Both the position numbers and the translations under genes were made by a program. 64,000 bases of DNA from positions 1,116,001 through 1,180,000 of the forward strand of contig BCHX01000001.1 in the NCBI GenBank assembly GCA_001599755.1, given 5' to 3'. The notes beneath the pieces were generated by a model, which was not told where the DNA came from, searched no databases, and saw nothing but the letters and a program-made list of their open reading frames with translations. The DNA is from Gliomastix tumulicola. Its lineage: Eukaryota; Ascomycota; Sordariomycetes; Hypocreales; Bionectriaceae. Shown here piece after piece: positions 56,229 through 64,000 of the stretch. The stretch's first letter is position 1. Every line of letters begins with the position of its first letter.

Positions 56229-57875
56229 ATGGCACGTTCTTTGGAGCTTAACGAGCGTCCCGACGAGATTGGAGAGCATGTTGAGACCTCTGCGAGAGTC
56301 CTCCAAGACGACGTAGCCTCGATCAAGTCCGCCGTCCACGCCGTGCAGCTGACGGAAGAAGACGTAAGAGACGGCCTTTCCCTGCTCTTAACACATGTTG
56401 CGTTCACCTCTAACAGTTTGAAACAGAGTAAACGTATCTGCAGAAAGACCGATCGCATTATCCTGACCATCGTGGTGTGGGGATACTTCCTCCAGATCCT
56501 CGACAAGACCGTCCTCGGCTACGGAGCGCTCTTCGGCCTCAAGGAAGACACGAACCTCACCGGCCAGCAATACTCGCTCGCGTCCAGCGGCACCGCCATC
56601 GCCCAGCTCGCCTGGCAGCCGTTCTCCTCCTACCTCATCGTCCGCGTCCCCCACCGATGGCTCTTCCCGATACTCGTCTTCTGCTGGGGCGCTGTGCAGG
56701 CGTGCATGGCGTCGGTCTCCTCGTTCGGCCCCCTCTTTGCCTGCCGCTTCCTGCTGGGCCTGTTTGAGGCCGGGTGCTTCCCGCTCTTCAGCATCATCGT
56801 CAGCAAGTGGTACCGACGCTCCGAGCACCCCGTCCGAATCGCCGCGTTCTACTCGACGAACGGAATCGCGAATATTGTGGCCGCGGCTATCTCCTACGGC
56901 CTCTCGCGGATCGAGGAGCCCGCGCTGGCGCCCTGGAGGATCCTGTTCCTCATGGCGGGCGTCATGACCGTGGCCTCGGCTTTCCCTATCTGGTACTACT
57001 TCGCGGACGACCCGTCCACTGCCTGGTTCCTGACGGAGGAGGAGCGGCTCCAGGCTGTCGAGCGACTTCGCGCCAACCAGGACGGCGCCGGGAGCCGGGA
57101 GTTCAAGCTCGCCCATCTCTTGGAGGTCGCTGTGGAGGTCAAGTCATACCTGTGGATCGGCATGGCCTTGTGTCTCAACGTCTGTGCCATGGTGGCCAAC
57201 ACCTTCGGACCTCTCATCCTGAACGGCATCGGATTCGACAAGTACAAGACGACGCTGCTCAACATGCCCTTTGGCGTCGTCCAGATCGTCACCATCTGCG
57301 CCTGCGCGTACGCCTGCCAGAAACTGAAGCTCAAGTCGCCCATCTGCGTCGCCCTCAGCGTCCCCGTCATTGCCGGCGTGTGCGTGCTGTACCTCGTCCC
57401 GCGAACTGGCAACAACACCGGCCCTCTGCTGCTCGCTTACTATCTGACGGCCTTTGTCTTCAGCGGCAACGCCCCAGTGGCGTCCTGGATCGTCGGTAAC
57501 ACCGGTGGCTCGACCAAGAAATCCGTCATCATGGGGTTGTACAACGCCTCATCCGCCGCGGGCAGCATCATCGGACCCCTGCTCTTCTCCGCGGACGACG
57601 CGCCGCAGTACCGCAAAGGGCTACGCAGCGTGCTGGGCATCACAGTGGCTTTTGCCGTGCTGGTCATTATGCAGGTGTGGGTGCTGAAGTTCCTGAACAA
57701 GCGTCAAGAGCGGAAGCGAGTTGCGAATGGAAAGCAGGCCAAGATCCATGATCACAGCATGGAGGAGAGGTATATTGCCATTCATGTGGGCAATGAGGAA
57801 GAGGGGCGCGTTGGTAGCAATGCGTTCAAGGACTTGACTGATCGTCAGAACGACGAGTTTACGTATATCTATTAA
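56229..57875 (+). CDS. MFS transporter, anion:cation symporter family (second)
   Basis: Exons 56229-56363 and 56427-57875 give 527 aa. The 63-nt intron (GTAAGA donor, AACAG acceptor) is a multiple of three, so the unspliced frame (548 aa) is also open; splicing gives the family-typical LTEEDSKRICRKTDRIIL before TM1. Seen: YFLQILDKT at TM1, a GLFEAGCFPLFS motif in TM4-5, WYRRSEHPVRIAAFY, ILFLMAGVMTV, SWIVGNTGG in the second half and a hydrophilic C-terminus. It belongs with fungal Dal5/allantoate- and pantothenate-type carriers; substrate unknown. It is only distantly similar to the carrier at 3985-5614 and has a different intron layout. Converges with the HET gene. Confidence 0.88.
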   Translation: MARSLELNERPDEIGEHVETSARVLQDDVASIKSAVHAVQLTEEDVRDGLSLLLTHVAFTSNSLKQSKRICRKTDRIILTIVVWGYFLQILDKTVLGYGALFGLKEDTNLTGQQYSLASSGTAIAQLAWQPFSSYLIVRVPHRWLFPILVFCWGAVQACMASVSSFGPLFACRFLLGLFEAGCFPLFSIIVSKWYRRSEHPVRIAAFYSTNGIANIVAAAISYGLSRIEEPALAPWRILFLMAGVMTVASAFPIWYYFADDPSTAWFLTEEERLQAVERLRANQDGAGSREFKLAHLLEVAVEVKSYLWIGMALCLNVCAMVANTFGPLILNGIGFDKYKTTLLNMPFGVVQIVTICACAYACQKLKLKSPICVALSVPVIAGVCVLYLVPRTGNNTGPLLLAYYLTAFVFSGNAPVASWIVGNTGGSTKKSVIMGLYNASSAAGSIIGPLLFSADDAPQYRKGLRSVLGITVAFAVLVIMQVWVLKFLNKRQERKRVANGKQAKIHDHSMEERYIAIHVGNEEEGRVGSNAFKDLTDRQNDEFTYIY

Positions 57876-58077
57876 GGGACGGCATGGCCTGAGAAGTGAC
57901 CAGCCACCAGGGACACGAGTTCACGGTGAAGCAGCTGGGTCATCATCTGCCATATGCGATGGTACTTGCTCAGATAGCCGTAAAATAATCCACCAGTTAC
58001 CAACCGTTCACACCCTATTTGTCTACTATATACTTTGACAGTACTCGTCTTCAGCACACCACGGGCTAAAATGACCC

Positions 58078-60303
58078 TCACCCCAAGACTACCATCTGCC
58101 ATTTCGGATTGGCCGCCATCCAATGGGTCTCGTCAATCCGCCCAATCCCGACACGATACGCAACCCCATTCTGTCGTCGTTCAACTAGCATCACATTCAA
58201 GAAGTCTTTGCCGAACTTGCTGAGCGCGATGAATTCGAACTGCTGCCCGATCCGCGTCTTCGCCCAGTCAGGATCCAAGACTATCATGCCATGATCTCCC
58301 GGGAATTTGAACTCGTTATTCTCGTTGCTAAAGGAGCGGGGACGATCGACGAAGGATAGGAAGCACGTGCTAGTGAAGCAGACGAGCTTTCCTGGAAGGT
58401 CGACCGGATCGAACTGGTCCAGATGGGCCGCAGTGACAACCGAGGGGGCACCGTCGGGTTTCCACACCTCTCGGCTGGTGTCGGAGATTTCGGAGGTATC
58501 CGACTGGGTAGTCTCTCCTTCAGAAGGTCTTCCGCGGGTTACGATGTACCTCAGGTCGTTACTGCTGCCAGGTTCCACGTAAAACCAGTCCAGCGAGTGG
58601 TGGACAGAATCCACGCTGAGGCCTCGTCTAGCAGCATCCATCCTCCCGGTCCAGCCCATCCAGGACCACGATGGGAAATCCACCTCGAGCCCAGAGGCAA
58701 GTCGGCACTTCGCCTCTCGCCGCTTCCAGTCACTTGAATCTTCCTCCGGAATCCACAGCAACGATAGATGGAACCATCTCGTAGGCAGACCAAAGAGGAA
58801 GCTCACGTCGATGCCCTTCGCCGCCCAGCTCCTCTGAAACCTCGTCAACGCCCCGGTGAAGGCATCCAGTATGTCCCCCGGGTATGTGAGATCTCGACTG
58901 GTGTACGTGGCCACCATCTTCGCATACTCTCGGATGGGTGAGCCGGCCTTGTCGGCCTTCACGGACCGCATGAACGAGGTGGTCTCGTCGTTGGGCAGGT
59001 TGAGATTCGCCAGGGGCTGCTCCTCGTAGTAGACGCGGGGGTTGTCCGTCTCGAGAACCGTATCTTCGCACCAGGATGCCTTGCCACAGACAAAGATGAC
59101 CTGCTGTTCCAAAAAGAGCAGCAGACGACGAGAGCACAGTCTCTCTTGATAGGTCCAGCCGCGGCTGTTCCATCTTGATCTCTCAATCACCATGGAGGGC
59201 CGTTCCCGTGCGGCCCTGAACGTACGGGAGGACTCTGGAAAGGATGCCTCGACTTCAAAGGGTGCCAGATCCCGCATACCAGGCTCGATGCCAGGAAGTC
59301 CTGCATTGGCGTGGGTACCCGAGGCAGCGACAATCGCCAACTCAGCACGGCTGTAGATGAGGTCCATCGCGCCGATGACGTGAGGCTTCTCATCCAGGTC
59401 ATCCTGCATGATGCACAGGGCATCGACCCAGAGATACCGGAGACCAAGATGCTCCATCACCTGCATAGCGTCTCGGATGGTCTTGGGAACGTCATTTCTT
59501 TGGGCACCAAGTGATCCCTCCTGATATAGATCTGCCTCCGTGGACCTGATAAGTCGGAGAAACGAGTCTTTGCCCCAGACGTAAGAGAGTGCTGCGTACT
59601 CGTCCCCAGGCTGCGCATCCACCAGTTTCTTCTTGACCACGTCAATCAGTCGGAAGTACTTGAGGTATACATCAGGGGTGTCGGCGTTGATTTTGTCCGG
59701 CTGGCAAGTGTCGTCGTGGCTGCTTCGGCAGTGGGACAGCCAGTTCTTCAGAAGCCGGTAGTCAATCTGATGCATGCTCTCCCGCGGTCTTCTCGTAAAC
59801 AGCATCGTGTCATCAAAGAGCCCCTTGATGCCCGATCCCTCATCGACAGCCTGGATGTCGAGCTGGTGAGGGCACCCCGGCGGCGCGTATTCGGACTCGC
59901 ATTCGATTTCAAGGCGCCCATTGGCGTACTGGAACTTGTTGAAGTGGAAATCTTCTGCATGATACTCCTTCATGTCTGGGTCCGTGATCAGACCGACGAG
60001 GCGGTTGCACAGCGTGAACTCGACCGCCGACTTGCTGGCAACGAGGTCTTCGATCGACAGGTTCCAGGAGAATGAAATAATGTGCATCACCAGCTGGCAG
60101 AATGAGCACTCATGTCGCCGACCCGCGATTTCTCCAAGAGAACCCAGGTCGATAGGCACTTTGCCCGACCCCAAACCCATGGGCGGGAGCCGCGTTGAGG
60201 CGAGCAGATCGAAGTTGCCGTATGGGATCTCATTTCGATGCTTGCAGGCCTCACACAGCCCCTTGGTCTCGATTGAGGGGTCTGACATCGGACCTACTGA
60301 CAT
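58078..60303 (-). CDS. HET-domain (heterokaryon incompatibility-type) protein
   Basis: Single exon, 741 aa. The HET domain starts near residue 232 with EYAALSYVWG and continues through RYLWVDALCIMQDD, YSRAELAIVAASG and SRGWTYQERLCSRRLLLF, the three classic HET blocks. Before it, a Cys-containing region (CEACKHRNEIPYGNFDLL, HECSFCQLVMH) is typical of large fungal HET proteins. After it, a long C-terminal region includes FPSWSWMGWTG. HET domains in Pezizomycotina act in non-self recognition and can trigger cell death; most family members have no known partner. There is no NACHT/WD40 extension. The antisense strand has only shorter frames. It stands alone between an MFS gene and the AA9 gene. 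Confidence 0.92.
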   Translation of the reverse strand: MSVGPMSDPSIETKGLCEACKHRNEIPYGNFDLLASTRLPPMGLGSGKVPIDLGSLGEIAGRRHECSFCQLVMHIISFSWNLSIEDLVASKSAVEFTLCNRLVGLITDPDMKEYHAEDFHFNKFQYANGRLEIECESEYAPPGCPHQLDIQAVDEGSGIKGLFDDTMLFTRRPRESMHQIDYRLLKNWLSHCRSSHDDTCQPDKINADTPDVYLKYFRLIDVVKKKLVDAQPGDEYAALSYVWGKDSFLRLIRSTEADLYQEGSLGAQRNDVPKTIRDAMQVMEHLGLRYLWVDALCIMQDDLDEKPHVIGAMDLIYSRAELAIVAASGTHANAGLPGIEPGMRDLAPFEVEASFPESSRTFRAARERPSMVIERSRWNSRGWTYQERLCSRRLLLFLEQQVIFVCGKASWCEDTVLETDNPRVYYEEQPLANLNLPNDETTSFMRSVKADKAGSPIREYAKMVATYTSRDLTYPGDILDAFTGALTRFQRSWAAKGIDVSFLFGLPTRWFHLSLLWIPEEDSSDWKRREAKCRLASGLEVDFPSWSWMGWTGRMDAARRGLSVDSVHHSLDWFYVEPGSSNDLRYIVTRGRPSEGETTQSDTSEISDTSREVWKPDGAPSVVTAAHLDQFDPVDLPGKLVCFTSTCFLSFVDRPRSFSNENNEFKFPGDHGMIVLDPDWAKTRIGQQFEFIALSKFGKDFLNVMLVERRQNGVAYRVGIGRIDETHWMAANPKWQMVVLG

Positions 60304-60711
60304 GTGCCTCGCTAGCTATCGTCAGTGTTCTATGAACAAGTAGCTGAAGTATAGAGGGGGAGCTGAAGAGGATGCGAAAATGGCTCTGGTGACCCCGCAG
60401 TTGGTTCGCCATGAGGCGGCCAGGCAGTGCATCTCTTCGAGTGGGGGAGACTCAGCTGCTGCATCATGGATCGCTCTTGGACTCTGATATGGGACTTCTG
60501 TCAATCCCCACAGACTTCTAGAAACGTGCAAGCATCACTAAGAAAGTATCAGAAATGCGGTTACCAATATTGATGACATTTGTTTGTCAAAAGGGGTCTG
60601 TAGTAAAATATGCGCAAGCGCACTATGTATCAAGAAAGAGAAGCCAACACTTATCACATTAACACCTCAACCATCCTTCTCACACCTGAATCATTCCCAT
60701 TATACCTCCCC
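60304..60711. other. Intergenic, HET gene start to AA9 gene end
   Basis: 408 bp; promoter of the HET gene and terminator side of the AA9 gene. No other feature seen. Confidence 0.45.
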
Positions 60712-61822
60712 CTAAGCCTGGGAGGCCTTGCGAGCCTTGCGCTTGTGAACGTGGCGGAGGCTGTTCCGAGTCGCACGGCGGTGGCGGGAGATCCTGCAGG
60801 TCGTGCCGTCATCGTTGGTAGGAGGAGGAGGCGTGACGGTCTCGTCGTCATCGGCAGGGGGAGGAGTCGTGGTGCCATCGTCGTTGGAAGGAGGACGAGT
60901 TGTAGTCTCGTCCTCATCAGGGACAGGCGTCGGCGTGGTCACGGGCTCCTCCTCCTCCTCTTCGGGGACAGGGGTAGGGGTAGGGGTGGCAGTGGGCTCC
61001 TCATCCGGGACGGTGGGTGTGGTCTCGCTGCCGCCAGAATTGCCGCCGGTCCAGACGGCAGGGCCGGGCATAGGGTAGTCCTTGACGCCGCCGTAGATGC
61101 TGAAGTTGAAGGAGGGGTCGTCTCGCTTGTATGCACCAGGGAACTTGACGGTAGGTCCGGGGACGCCGTTGCCGCCACCAGTGACCTTGACCTGCGCGCA
61201 GCTATGTGAAACCTGTTAGATCATAGAACCCATGAGAATAAGGGTGTAAGGAGACTTACGTGTAGTAGAACTCAGCCTGTCCAACATGGGCACCGTGGAC
61301 ACCAATGTGCTCCGGGCGAATCAGATACTCGCCGTCAGGCAGATCAGCCGGGATCGTGAACTCAATCGTATCCCTGTCCCAGGTGCACCAAGCATCCGTG
61401 GTGAAGTCCCCAGAGGGGTTGCAGACGCTCTCCTCGAAGACCTTGAACCACTCGCCGTCGCCCTCGTACGCCTGGGCCGTGGTCGGCGCCCTAGACATGT
61501 ACACCAGGGCTGGGCCCGGGTGCTGCATGGTGGCGCCGACGGCCAGCTTGAAGCCGACCTTGGAGCCCGCAGCGACCTCGGCGGTGCCCGTCTGGCCGGC
61601 AAAGGTGAAGGCACCCTTGTTGCAGCGGAAGTCGTCGACGTCGGGCGTCATGTCGTCGCGGATGTTCTCCCACTTGGTCGGGTTGTACTTGGCCTCGCGG
61701 GTGTTGGAGCGGACGTACTCGTTGGAGCGGGTCTCCTGGCCGTCGATGATGAGGACGTCGAAGAAGTAGTGGGCGGAGGCCAGGGGCAGCAGAGCCGCGA
61801 CGGAGGCAAGGGAGAACTTCAT
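60712..61822 (-). CDS. AA9 lytic polysaccharide monooxygenase, no carbohydrate-binding module
   Basis: Exons 61822-61260 and 61201-60712 (58-nt intron) give 350 aa. Signal peptide MKFSLASVAALLPLASA is followed directly by the histidine brace residue (mature HYFFDVLI). The second copper histidine is in MQHPGPALVY, and the tail of the catalytic domain reads LIRPEHIGVHGAHVGQAEFYYTCAQVKVTGGG, split here only by the intron, with the axial region in AEFYYT. It is a secreted copper enzyme that cleaves cellulose or related glucans oxidatively. From about residue 240 a Pro/Thr/Asp/Glu-rich linker (PTPTPVPEEEEEEPV and relatives) leads not to a CBM1 but to a basic end (HRRATRNSLRHVHKRKARKA). Disulphide cysteines are present. 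Confidence 0.88.
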
Positions 61823-63280
61823 GGTGAAGGAGGAAAGATGTTAAGTCTCAGAGAGAGAACGAAAGACTAGTGATTCGAAAGAGCGTGAGAGCTGAAGAGA
61901 ATGAATGAACCAGCCAGTGGTTGGAAAGAAAAGAATGTGAAGAACGAAAGGCAAAGACCCCCTGGAGCTGACAGCCAAATGAGTGATGGTAGCTTGGTGA
62001 GGACAAGAACCCCAAAAGACGCTGGGCACAGCAGCCTTACTTATACCAACCCATGCCCCCATTCCTAGTTGCTGATCCCAGCCCGTGGACGACGTGCCGG
62101 ACGATTATCCCAGACATGGTCATCAGTTCTAGGCGCTGGCAGAACCATGCCAGATGGGAGCCCCAAGCCCTGACCTCATCTTCGTTTATATAAATGAAAC
62201 ATTCCCTTCACTTCCCAGTACCAAGCCCCCCCGGAATCAGCCACCCTCGTGTTGGCGTTCTTCACCATCTTTAACTGACAGCTTCGACGTTTCCGGACGC
62301 TCGGACTGGGGAGATCTTCGCGAGCCAATCGCATCTGCTTACGCCGAAACAAGAGTCCAAAAAAATCGAAACAGTCCCACCGTTTCCGTGAGCCGTCTGC
62401 AGTGTCTGCACCGCTGCCCCCTGTCCCCTGCACGTATGCAGTGACCATGCCCCAGAGGCGCGCCAATGGCAGATGGCTCCGATGCGCGTATACGTTTCAG
62501 GGGCTGTCAGGTAGTCGCCTGGCAGAGATTCTCGGCAGGCTGAATGTCTTTTATTTCTTGAGGGGGAGCCAAGGCGCTGACAGAACGTGGTGAAACAGAG
62601 CTGGAGATGGTAGTTGGATCGCTGGTGCGTAGCGTGAAGCCAAGAAACAGCCACGTCTCAGCTCATATGAACAAGTTCCCGTCGGATTATTGGCCAGACC
62701 TACCCTACGCTTCGAACCGAAGATGAGGCAATCTGTCAGTCTTAGCTGGTGCTGTGTCGATAATCAAGAAAAGATTCTTCATGCTATTCCCAGACGAGTC
62801 TTGAAATAGAATGTCAATTTTCAATGGCCATACTCGCAGTGAACGAACTGGAGGATTTCTGTTTGATGCTGCTCCATTTGCTGACTCCTGAATCAAGCTG
62901 TATGAGGCTCTCCATCATCCCACTTACGACGCTATTCCGCGGGGATTCTTAAAACATGCATAAACCCGTCACGGAACTCGTTCCGAAATCATACCAGATT
63001 CTGTCACTGAAACGCAGCTAAAAAAATCATTCCAAGCACGCTCTTCGTCGAGAAATTGCTGAGCCTTATCGTTCCGACAAGATAGCGACGATAAGATAAG
63101 ATTTCTGCGTTATCATGTCAAATTTCAGGGATCATGCGCTAGCGCCGCCAGTGCTCCCGAAAAGGGATCTGGCCCTGGAAACCTGCAGGGTAGTAAATCC
63201 TCACCGACTGGGTCCTCGAATATCGTGAATTCGTGGTTATCACACATGAAACATCGAAGAGGAGGATCACAGGCGCAACG
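61823..63280. promoter_or_regulatory. Divergent intergenic region, AA9 gene (-) / DUF6604-type gene (+)
   Basis: 1,458 bp without a supported gene. A TATAAGTA element (minus strand, about 62040-62047) and the A/T-rich TTTATATAAATG near 62185-62196 are candidate core promoters for the AA9 gene. Confidence 0.4.
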
Positions 63281-64000
63281 ATGGTCCCTCTTTCGCTCTC
63301 CAGCATCTACCAGCAGTACAAGGCTGACACCGACCTTGTCGCCAACTGGCTGGGGACCACGGCCAAGCAGCACGGCTACAGCACGAACAAGCAGAACCAC
63401 GGCAAGCCCAAGAACAGCAAGAGGAAAGGCGGTGGCAGAAACAAACCCCGTCAGCAGCCGAACACGAACCCGCATGCCCTCCCACCCGAGCTGGGCGGCA
63501 TTGCCCCGGCCAAGCCCAAGTATGTCCTCAAGATCCGCGACTTTGAGCCCATGGCTTCGTTCCTCGCCGGCGCTGTCGAGGCCATCAAAGTCCCCGACTA
63601 TTTCGCCGTCGCCATCGAGCGCGTGATCTGGGTCCGCAAATCATTTGCAGGGCGTCTCGCGGAGCACGGCACCAAGGTGAATGTCGGATCTGACGAGCGG
63701 CATGGCCACTTTGTCGACGTCCTCGAGACGGTCCGCGATCACCTCAAGCCGCATATCGAGGCGGGCAGCGTGTACAACATGGAGGAGATGAAGAACGCTG
63801 CGGTGGAGACGCAGACGTCAACCGACCCGCTGAAGAATGTATTCAGCATTCTTGACGTGTACGAGCCGTCCGAGGCCTTCCTCAACGCGCCGGATGTGGA
63901 GATACCCAAGCGGCCCGCGATCGAGTACGTTGCCGAAGAGGAGGACACCCTTTACGATGCCATCTTTGCCCTCACCACCCTTCTCCACGACTATGACCGC
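63281..64000 (+). CDS. DUF6604-domain fungal protein, 5-prime part (runs off window)
   Basis: The frame opens with ATG 63281 and stays open for 240 codons to the window end. The N-terminus (LSSIYQQYKADTDLVANWL, TAKQHGY) matches the DUF6604 domain found at the start of many large Pezizomycotina proteins. A basic linker rich in Lys/Asn/Gly (KPKNSKRKGGGRNKPRQQPN) separates it from a second conserved part (YVLKIRDFEPMASFLA, VPDYFAVAIERVIWVRKSF, ALTTLLHDYDR). Function of the family is unknown. A further intron near the visible end cannot be excluded. Only the N-terminal part can be judged. Confidence 0.8.
   Translation, partial: MVPLSLSSIYQQYKADTDLVANWLGTTAKQHGYSTNKQNHGKPKNSKRKGGGRNKPRQQPNTNPHALPPELGGIAPAKPKYVLKIRDFEPMASFLAGAVEAIKVPDYFAVAIERVIWVRKSFAGRLAEHGTKVNVGSDERHGHFVDVLETVRDHLKPHIEAGSVYNMEEMKNAAVETQTSTDPLKNVFSILDVYEPSEAFLNAPDVEIPKRPAIEYVAEEEDTLYDAIFALTTLLHDYDR

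Noticed and set aside
56388..57116. 242-codon minus-strand frame over the MFS gene
   Set aside because: Shadow frame, rich in Arg/Glu/Gly, opposite a gene with 12 clear membrane segments.

Overview
The window is nuclear DNA from a filamentous ascomycete (Pezizomycotina, probably a Sordariomycete). The reasons are: many short introns (about 50-90 nt) with GTRAGT donors, CTAAC-type branch points and YAG acceptors; Zn2Cys6 and other fungal-type regulators; a HET-domain gene; an AA9 lytic polysaccharide monooxygenase; and a secreted tyrosinase. Gene models were made by joining open frames at splice sites that keep the frame and restore family motifs. I read 25 intact or partial protein genes and one frameshifted gene. 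No tRNA, rRNA or intact transposon was recognised.

Left third and middle (1-36.1 kb): a dense catabolic-looking region. It holds two short-chain dehydrogenases, two AtuA-type (DUF1446) proteins near its two ends, an allantoate-permease-like MFS carrier, a sugar-type MFS carrier, a zinc alcohol dehydrogenase, an aldehyde dehydrogenase, a Baeyer-Villiger-type flavin monooxygenase, a metallo-beta-lactamase/lactonase-like hydrolase and a 4CL-like acyl-CoA ligase with a possible peroxisomal C-terminus. Four regulators are interspersed (one bZIP, two Zn2Cys6, one fungal_trans_2 type), plus a DUF7726-like protein. The enzymes would suit stepwise oxidation of an alcohol or ketone to lactone/hydroxy acid, then acid and CoA ester. 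Terpenoid or alicyclic compounds are natural guesses, but the substrate is inferred.

Middle (36.2-45.8 kb): a divergent two-gene module present twice in tandem. Each copy has a minus-strand FHA-plus-protein-kinase gene and, about 1.33-1.36 kb away, a plus-strand intronless gene for an unrecognised protein with repeated R-W-GIW-W modules, an acidic stretch and a very basic tail. The second unknown gene carries a one-base frameshift, and the second intergenic region has poly-T runs, a 29-bp direct repeat and a 21-N assembly gap. This module is the best candidate here for an undescribed system.

Right part (46-52 kb): a copper block of secreted tyrosinase, ferric/cupric reductase and a Ctr-type copper transporter, all on the plus strand. 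The remainder (52.9-64 kb) has a mitochondrial-looking J-domain protein, a 2.5-kb gene-poor stretch, a second ACS-type MFS carrier, a HET-domain protein, the AA9 enzyme and the start of a DUF6604-type gene that runs off the window.
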